Below are positions 58,981-64,000 of a stretch of DNA of 64,000 bases, piece by piece; within the stretch, counting starts at the first letter, position 1; the number at the start of each line of letters is the position of its first letter. The translations under genes and the position numbers were made by a program. The stretch spans positions 868,001 to 932,000 of the forward strand of contig CAVSQX010000001.1 of assembly GCA_963730225.1 (NCBI GenBank), given 5' to 3'. Source of the stretch: CAVSQX01 sp963730225. Its GTDB lineage: Bacteria; Planctomycetota; Phycisphaerae; Tepidisphaerales; Tepidisphaeraceae. Below the pieces are notes generated by a model. The model ran no database searches, was not told the origin of the DNA, and saw only the letters and a program-made list of their open reading frames with translations.

Positions 58981-59244
58981 CTAGGATGCTCTTCGTTTGC
59001 TCTGCCGTCTAATCGGCGATGTCAACTTTGTAATGAGAAAGACGTCGATGCGATGGTCCTCAAAATCCTCTTCTTCCTTCGCTGTCGCCTTCTTCGGCAC
59101 CGTGACCAAAAGCGTTCGCCCGCCGGGATAGAGAAACGCAAACTCCTTCGACAAGACTTCCACGCTGGAGCCGTCACCCGTGTGAACGGCGAAAGCCTCA
59201 AACGGTGTTTTCTCAAGCTGCTCTTTTATCCTTTGCGGACTCAT
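58981..59244 (-). CDS. Small protein inserted between rplK and rplA
   Basis: 87 residues: MSPQRIKEQLEKTPFEAFAV, then HTGDGSSVEVLSKEFAFLYP and GRTLLVTVPKKATAKEEEDF, ending with a basic tail. Small proteins of this layout (a short helix, then beta strands with D-G-x(5)-V) occur in several planctomycete genomes at other loci. No function is known. It sits nine bases after rplK and 86 bases before rplA on the same strand, so it should be transcribed with the ribosomal genes. It has no ribosomal-protein similarity that I can see. Confidence 0.65.
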   Translation of the reverse strand: MSPQRIKEQLEKTPFEAFAVHTGDGSSVEVLSKEFAFLYPGGRTLLVTVPKKATAKEEEDFEDHRIDVFLITKLTSPIRRQSKRRAS

Positions 59245-59253
59245 AAGAAGGAT

Positions 59254-59682
59254 TTAACCTTCCACCGTTATCCCCATGCTCCTGGCCGTGCCGGCAATGA
59301 CGCGGGCGCCCTGATCCAGATCGAACGAATTCAAATCCTTAATCTTCTCCTCCGCGATCTTCTTGCACTGGGCCATCGTCAGCGTGCCGATCTTATTCTT
59401 GTTCGGCTCGCCCGATCCCTTCTCAGCTTTGACGGCATCCTTCAGCAGCACGCTGGCCGGGGGACTTTTCAATTCGATGTCGAAGGTGCGGTCTTTGTAA
59501 ACCGTCACCAGCACGCCGATGACTTTGCCTTTGAGATGGGCGCTCATCGCGTTGAAGCGCTGAATGAACTGCCCCGGATTAACTCCGTGCTGACCCAGCG
59601 CGGGCCCGATGGGCGGAGCGGGCGTCGCGGTGCCGCCGGGAGCCTGAAGCTTAAACTGGCTGGTGATTTCTTTCTTGGCCAT
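59254..59682 (-). CDS. rplK: 50S ribosomal protein L11
   Basis: 142 residues. Forms the GTPase-associated centre with 23S rRNA. FKLQAPGGTATPAPPIGPAL, GQHGVNPGQFIQRFNA and the C-terminal VIAGTARSMGITVEG are diagnostic, including the Pro-rich stretch for stringent-factor activation and the thiostrepton-binding region. nusG and secE, usually upstream, are absent: the gene upstream encodes an unrelated small membrane protein. The gene order is rplK, small ORF, rplA, rplJ, rplL. Confidence 0.95.
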   Translation of the reverse strand: MAKKEITSQFKLQAPGGTATPAPPIGPALGQHGVNPGQFIQRFNAMSAHLKGKVIGVLVTVYKDRTFDIELKSPPASVLLKDAVKAEKGSGEPNKNKIGTLTMAQCKKIAEEKIKDLNSFDLDQGARVIAGTARSMGITVEG

Positions 59683-59688
59683 AACCGC

Positions 59689-59976
59689 TCATTCCGTCGC
59701 TTGATCAATCACTCGAACATCCACCTGTTTTCTTCCGGCCGGCATCTGCTCTTCGGATTCATGCCGGATGCACAGCATTTGCAGCATCCGATACGCCGGC
59801 GCCGCCAGAAGTAAAAGGGCGAGGATACTAACCATAAACAGCAGCAATGACAAGATCGCCAGCAAAATACCCGGCAAAGCAAAAATAATCAGAATGAAGC
59901 GTGCCCAACTCGGCAGGCCGCCGACCGAAACCCGGACATTCTGCCATCGGCCGAAATACTGGTAAAAAGCGGGCAT
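59689..59976 (-). CDS. Small two-helix membrane protein upstream of rplK
   Basis: About 95 residues from the ATG at 59976. A hydrophobic block (FILIIFALPGILLAILSLLL and SILALLLLAAPAYRML) forms two membrane segments after an amphipathic start. The Cys/His tail ends in charged residues. It occupies the position where SecE and NusG are usually encoded before L11, but it lacks the SecE layout, so SecE is not supported. It is six bases before rplK on the same strand and likely shares its transcript. Function unknown. Confidence 0.55.
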   Translation of the reverse strand: MPAFYQYFGRWQNVRVSVGGLPSWARFILIIFALPGILLAILSLLLFMVSILALLLLAAPAYRMLQMLCIRHESEEQMPAGRKQVDVRVIDQATE

Positions 59977-60067
59977 TCGGCACCATTGTAGGATCGACCG
60001 GCGACGGAGTTCCAGATGCAAGCCACCGCCGGTATAAGAATCGCCACAAAAACTCAGGGAGACCGGC

Positions 60068-61194
60068 ATGGCGCAAACGAGAGAACAGATTGCTCAATCC
60101 ACCGCCCAGAAGCTGTCGGCGGCGAAAATCGCGGATGCCAGGGCCCTGCTTGGCCTGGACGGCGTGGTCGATGAGATCATCGCGCTGGTCGACAAACGCC
60201 AGTCGATCGGCCAATGGGAAGCGATGAAAACCATCGCCGACTTCGGCAAAAAAGTTCTCGCCGCCGCCGGGCAGTCGAGCAATTACGAATTGGTCGTCAA
60301 GCAGATGAAGCTCGGCGGCAACGGCCCGATCATGGCCAACGCACTGGCCAGCATCGGAATGAAAGTGACATACATCGGGAATCTCGGCTATCCATCCCTG
60401 CACGCGGTATTTCAGGAGATGGCCGGCCGTGCTCGCATCATCAGCGTCGCCGAGCCGGGCCACACCGATGCCCTGGAATTCGAGGATGGCAAACTGATGC
60501 TCGGCAAGGTGACGCCGCTGAACGATGTCAATTGGGATTGCCTGATGGAGCGCGTGGGCAAAGCGGCTCTGACTCAGATGGTCGATGAATCATCGCTGCT
60601 GGGATTGGTCAATTGGACCATGCTGCTGCACATGAGCGAAATCTGGGCCCGCCTGCAAAGCGATGTGCTGCCCAACGTATCCAAGCGCCGCGCAAGCTGT
60701 TCGTCGATCTGGCCGATCCGGAGAAGCGCACGCATGATGACATCGTTGAAGGGCTGCGCATCCTGTCGCGCTTCCAATCCAGTCTCGATGTGATGCTGGG
60801 ATTGAACCTGAAGGAATCGAGCGAGATCGCCGATGTGCTGGAGATTCCCGTCCCCGCCGACGCCGAATCCGCCATCGAGCAAACCGCCGCCGCCATTCGC
60901 CGGAAGGTGAACATTTATTGCTGCGTGATCCACCCCCGCGGCTCCGCCGCCGCCGCGACGGCCGCCAGCTCGGCGCGAATCGCCGGGCCGTTCGTTCAGC
61001 AACCCCGCATCAGCACCGGCGCCGGCGACCATTTCAACGCCGGTTTTTCTCTTGGACAGACGATGGGCTTCACGCTGGAAGAAAGCCTCTGCTGCGGCGT
61101 CGGCACCAGCGGATATTACGTTCGCAGCGGAATGAGCCCAACGGCGGCGCAGTTGGCCGAATTCGTCGCCAAGCTTCCGCCGCCCCAGGGGTGA
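60068..61194 (+). CDS. PfkB-family carbohydrate kinase, frameshifted
   Basis: About 375 residues once joined. The start ATG at 60068 follows a GGGAG ribosome-binding site. The N-terminal part has KQMKLGGNGPIMANALASIG and VTYIGNLGYPSLHAVF, typical of the ribokinase fold. One base is missing near 60681-60695, after which the other frame gives KLFVDLADPEKRTHDD, ISTGAGDHFNAGFSLG (the catalytic anion-hole motif GAGDxF) and the rest. It phosphorylates a sugar or a nucleoside of unknown identity. The sugar-binding pattern does not decide the substrate. It is divergent from the small membrane protein gene at 59976. The frame break is likely an assembly error. Confidence 0.85.
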
Positions 61195-61227
61195 GACCTT
61201 GCCAGCGATCGGCACGGCGTGATCTGA

Positions 61228-61530
61228 TCACGTCGCCGAAGCGCGCCGGGCTCGCCGGGCGATCGCCGGGTCGGGGGAGCGGCCTTTCCAGAGCCGGTAG
61301 GAATTCTCCAGATTCAGCCAGACCTTCGCACTCGTGTCCAAAGCCGCGCCAATTTCCAGAGCGGTTTGTTCGGTGATGCGCTTGCGCCCATTAATGATCT
61401 CGTTCACCAATTGCAGCGGACGACCCAAAATCGCGGCGAACTGGCTCTGGGTTCAGCCGCGAGCTTTGAGTTCGTCTTTCAGATATTCGCCGGGAAAAAA
61501 GGCCTCGGCCGGTTTGAATTCATTTGGCAT
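61228..61530 (-). pseudogene. HigA-like antitoxin with an in-frame stop
   Basis: The reading frame from ATG 61530 gives PNEFKPAEAFFPGEYLKDEL, then KARG, then TGA where homologues have Trp (RGWTQ), then TQSQFAAILGRPLQLVNEIINGRKRITEQ and a C-terminal helix. This is an XRE-family antitoxin of the HigA type with a helix-turn-helix. The TGG-to-TGA change should abolish a full-length product, unless UGA is read through or the base is wrong. A shorter start at 61428 would leave half the DNA-binding domain. It follows the toxin remnant by 17 bases on the same strand. Confidence 0.7.
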
Positions 61531-61546
61531 TATCGTCACCTATAAG

Positions 61547-61747
61547 TCAGTGATAGTCCTCGATGGAGACAACGACAATTGTCTTGCCTTGCTGCGCCTG
61601 CTCAACCTCGAGGATGAGCCGGAATTGGTCGTTCAATCGCATGGATCGCTGATGGCTCCGCGCACCTTTCAGCTTTTCAAAATGCAGGCTTCGCATGGAA
61701 TACAAATCCCGTTCATCTTCTGCGGGATTCCGTTTCGCATTCGCCAT
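61547..61747 (-). CDS. HigB-like toxin, N-terminally truncated
   Basis: 66 residues as annotated: DERDLYSMRSLHFEKLKGAR, then QRSMRLNDQFRLILEVEQ and VVVSIEDYH. This is the C-terminal core of the RelE/HigB family, ending in the typical DYH. Homologues have roughly 30 further residues before the Asp-Glu-Arg. The frame is open upstream of the ATG at 61747, but I find no convincing start or HigB-like N-terminus there. It is either a truncated gene or it uses an unusual start. Paired with the HigA remnant, it is a decayed toxin-antitoxin module. Confidence 0.55.
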   Translation of the reverse strand: MANAKRNPAEDERDLYSMRSLHFEKLKGARSHQRSMRLNDQFRLILEVEQAQQGKTIVVVSIEDYH

Positions 61748-61834
61748 TAGTATAAACAGGCCAAGACGATCCGAGCCAATCCAAGGTTCTCCAGAACCAT
61801 CCCGTCAGATGCTGGTTGAAATGAAAGTGGAACC

Positions 61835-63098
61835 ATGGGCAAATGGATTCATCCAATAATCGTACTGCTGGCGAGCATCTCGCTTGCGCCTGCGGATGAG
61901 GTCCCGCGCCAATGGATCGATCCCGACACCGGCCACCGCATCGTCCGTCTGTCCCAGCAGCCCGGCAGCCGAACGCTCTATTTCCACGACAATTCCTACA
62001 CACCACAGGGCGACAAGCTGATTTTCAACACGCCCGATGGCGTGGCCGTTGTGGATATCACACATTTGGGCAGCGACGATCCGAAGATCGAAATCGTGAC
62101 GCAAGGCGGCGGCGCGATCATGGCCCGGCGGACGCGCGAAGTCTACGTCACCCGCGGCGGGCGCGGCGGCGGCGGGCCGGTGTATGCGGTTAACGTCGAC
62201 GACAAAACCGAGCGGCTGGTTCCGTACGCGCCCAGCACGATCATCAATTGCGATGAGACGTTCGGATTTATCGTGGACCGTGGGGCTATCGATCCAACTA
62301 GTAAAACCCCGCGCCCGGCGACGCGGCCGGTGGTGCCGCAGCTTCAGCGAATGTTTCCGGGCAAGACGATGGACGAGTTGACGGAGGACCAGCGCTATTC
62401 GGTTCAGAAGGAAGATCGTCTGGCTCGCCAGGCGATCAACCCGCCGGCGGCAGCGTACACGTTCGTGAATCTCAAGACGGGAGAACACACTACCGGGGGA
62501 TATCAGTATGGAAATCTGGATCATCAACAATGGTCGCCGACCGATCCGAATGTTCTACTGTATGCCCACGAGGGAACGTGGCACGAGGTGGATCGCACCT
62601 GGACGATTCGCAGCGATGGCAGTGATATGAAGCTGATGCACAAACGCAGCATGGATATGGAAATCAACGGCCACGAGTGGTGGAGCTTTGACGGGAAGAT
62701 GATCTGGTACGATCTGCAAACCCCTCGCAGCGAAGATTTCTGGATCGGTGGTGTGAACGTGGAGACGGGCAAGGAGACGAAATATCACATCCAGCGCGAC
62801 TGGTGGGGAGTTCACTTCAACAGCGCGAGATGATTCGATGTTCGCCGACGACGGCGGCGATCCATCGCAGGTGGCGTATTCATCCGACGGCATGTGGATC
62901 AATCTGTTTCGAGTCCAGCCCGATGGCGCCGTCAGCCGCGAGAAGCTGGTGAACATGTCGAAGCACAATTACGTCACGGGTAAAGGCGGAATCGAGCCGA
63001 ACGTGTCGATCACGCCGGATAAAAAATGGGTGATCTTCACCGGCAACATGTTCGGGGCGAATCATGTCTTCGCGGTGGAGATTTCCAACAAAAAATGA
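61835..63098 (+). CDS. Oligogalacturonate lyase-like protein (PL22 outline), frameshifted
   Basis: About 420 residues once joined. A short signal-like start is followed by propeller strands: HRIVRLSQQPGSRTLYFHDN, SYTPQGDKLIFNTPDGVAV, VLLYAHEGTWHEVDRTW and MEINGHEWWSFDGKMIWYDL. After one extra base near 62825 the frame continues with RDDSMFADDGGDPSQ and MWINLFRVQPDG and ends ANHVFAVEISNKK. The His-rich HEGTWHEVDRTW and HEWW positions fit the metal and catalytic residues of the PL22 family, which cleaves oligogalacturonides from pectin. No other pectin genes are in the window. The split is probably a sequencing error. Confidence 0.75.
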
Positions 63099-63187
63099 GC
63101 GCTCCCGTACGCCGACACGGCCACCGCAAAGTCGATTCGCTTCTTTCAAATTGACGTTGGCGCAGCACGGGGATAGCTTGCCGTGAG

Positions 63188-63909
63188 ATGATCGATTTCA
63201 TCACGGTTTCCCACACCCCGGGGATGGCACAGCGCCTGTCAAACTCACTTGAAGCGGCGTTGCACAATCAGATTCCTTACCAGCTCACGGTCATCGACGG
63301 AAATAAGTACGATCTTTTCACCGGGTACAACGCCGGCGCGGCGCGCACCTCCAGTCCGATATTGGCATTCATTCACCATGACGTGGTCTTGCTGAGCAAT
63401 CACCTGTGTTTCCGGCCCGTTTTGAAGATCTTGGAACAGCCCAATTGTGGGTTCGTTGTGTCATTGGTGGAACCGCACTTGGCGCCAATGGCTTCTGGTC
63501 CGGCCCGGAATTCAGCCGCGAGCAGACGGCCGACTTATGTCGTGGATGCGTCGGAGCGCCCGCGAAAAATCCGTTTGATATGTGCTGGCTGGCGTACGGC
63601 AAGGCCCGATTTCCGGCGATGGTCGCCCTGTTTGGGCAGGTGGTTGCGATCGATGGTGTGTTGATGATATGCCATCGCCGCACCTTCCAAGCTCTCAATG
63701 GCTTTGACAACCAGACCTTCACCGGATTCCATTTCTACGACATCGACATTTCTTTCCGGGCGGCGCTCTCCGGGCGAACCAATTGGGTGGCGCCAATTCC
63801 GCTTATGCACGATTCTAAAGGCGTTTTTGGCGCGGCATGGGAAACCAACCGGCAGAAATTCGTGCGCAAATTCGCGGGGAATTTACCAGCCGCATTGAAA
63901 CAAGCCTGA
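63188..63909 (+). CDS. GT2-like glycosyltransferase, frameshifted
   Basis: About 240 residues once joined. The start MIDFITVSHTPGMAQRLSNS and YNAGAARTSSPILAFIHHDV fit the GT-A fold with the nucleotide-sugar site. One missing base near 63441-63465 separates the second half: GGTALGANGFWSGPEF, VVAIDGVLMICHRRTFQALN and the DxD-like FYDIDISFRAAL. It resembles StrF-type GT2 proteins. It follows the oligogalacturonate lyase gene by 89 bases on the same strand. The acceptor is unknown. Confidence 0.75.
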
Positions 63910-63951
63910 GCGCATTTCCATTTAGTTTTCGCAGCCGATATAAGTTCGGCC

Positions 63952-64000
63952 ATGGCTGAGCGAGCGCGAATTCTGACTGGCGACACGCCGACCGGAAAAC
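63952..64000 (+). CDS. trpS: Tryptophanyl-tRNA synthetase, 5' end only
   Basis: The last 49 bases encode MAERARILTGDTPTGK, the N-terminus of tryptophanyl-tRNA synthetase (family start RILTGDRPTGKLHLGH). The rest lies outside the window. It starts 42 bases after the glycosyltransferase stop; a weak TATAAG at 63939-63944 is too close to the ATG to judge. Confidence 0.7.
   Translation, partial: MAERARILTGDTPTGK

Noticed and set aside
59689..59976. Identification of the small membrane protein before rplK as SecE
   Set aside because: It has two hydrophobic segments and no SecE-like single helix with a preceding amphipathic motif; only the position is similar.

Overview
The window looks like chromosomal DNA from a planctomycete, most likely a Phycisphaerae-type lineage. 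The evidence is GC-rich coding sequence, an ECF sigma factor next to a Ser/Thr kinase, a second kinase with a membrane anchor and a repeat-rich tail, a large glycine-rich secreted protein with a PEP-CTERM-type tail, many small lipoproteins, and dispersed inverted repeats. This assignment is inferred from gene content; the window contains no rRNA or other phylogenetic marker that settles it.

Layout. 0-5 kb: argJ, a fructosamine-kinase-like gene, a secreted TIM-barrel protein, and an ECF sigma/kinase pair. 5.2-6.4 kb: a promoter-driven two-gene nuclease-like module of lower GC, followed by a non-coding stretch ending in a strong terminator. 6.8-11.2 kb: a methyltransferase, a WecA/MraY-type sugar-phosphate transferase and an O-antigen-ligase-like protein. 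11.2-16.8 kb (minus strand): kdsD, LptC-like, LptA-like, thioredoxin and amidase genes, an envelope cluster. 16.9-18.2 kb: scpA and ridA. 18.2-24.3 kb (minus): a glycosidase-glycosyltransferase fusion, an ABC exporter, a GxxExxY cassette bounded by inverted repeats, and a glycosyltransferase. 24.5-27.2 kb: a phosphoesterase, motA and motB, with a long inverted repeat between motA and motB. 27.7-30.3 kb: the glycine-rich PEP-CTERM protein. 30.4-41.8 kb: lysC, xerC, envelope lipoproteins, a TolB-like protein, a phosphohexomutase, a DUF255 protein and a cyclophilin. 41.8-48.1 kb: accessory DNA with a Uma2 nuclease, two cyclophilin gene fragments flanking a kinase gene, and a lone GHKL ATPase. 48.2-57.1 kb: argS, an S41 protease, a STAS protein, an RNase HII-like gene, class II aldolase, a nucleotidyltransferase pair and an SDR. 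57.1-60 kb: rplK, a small ORF, rplA, rplJ and rplL. 60-64 kb: a PfkB kinase, a decayed HigBA module, an oligogalacturonate lyase, a glycosyltransferase and the start of trpS.

Functional themes are envelope polysaccharide and LPS-type assembly (kdsD, LptC/LptA, WecA-like, ligase-like, GH-GT2 fusion, ABC exporter), protein-kinase and sigma-factor signalling, and small accessory modules of lower GC that look acquired.

Caveat on quality: eight genes are each broken by a single-base frame change although both halves are well conserved. This density suggests indel errors in the assembly rather than eight real pseudogenes. These genes are given as merged spans (except the LptC/LptA pair, kept as two), with the break point stated.
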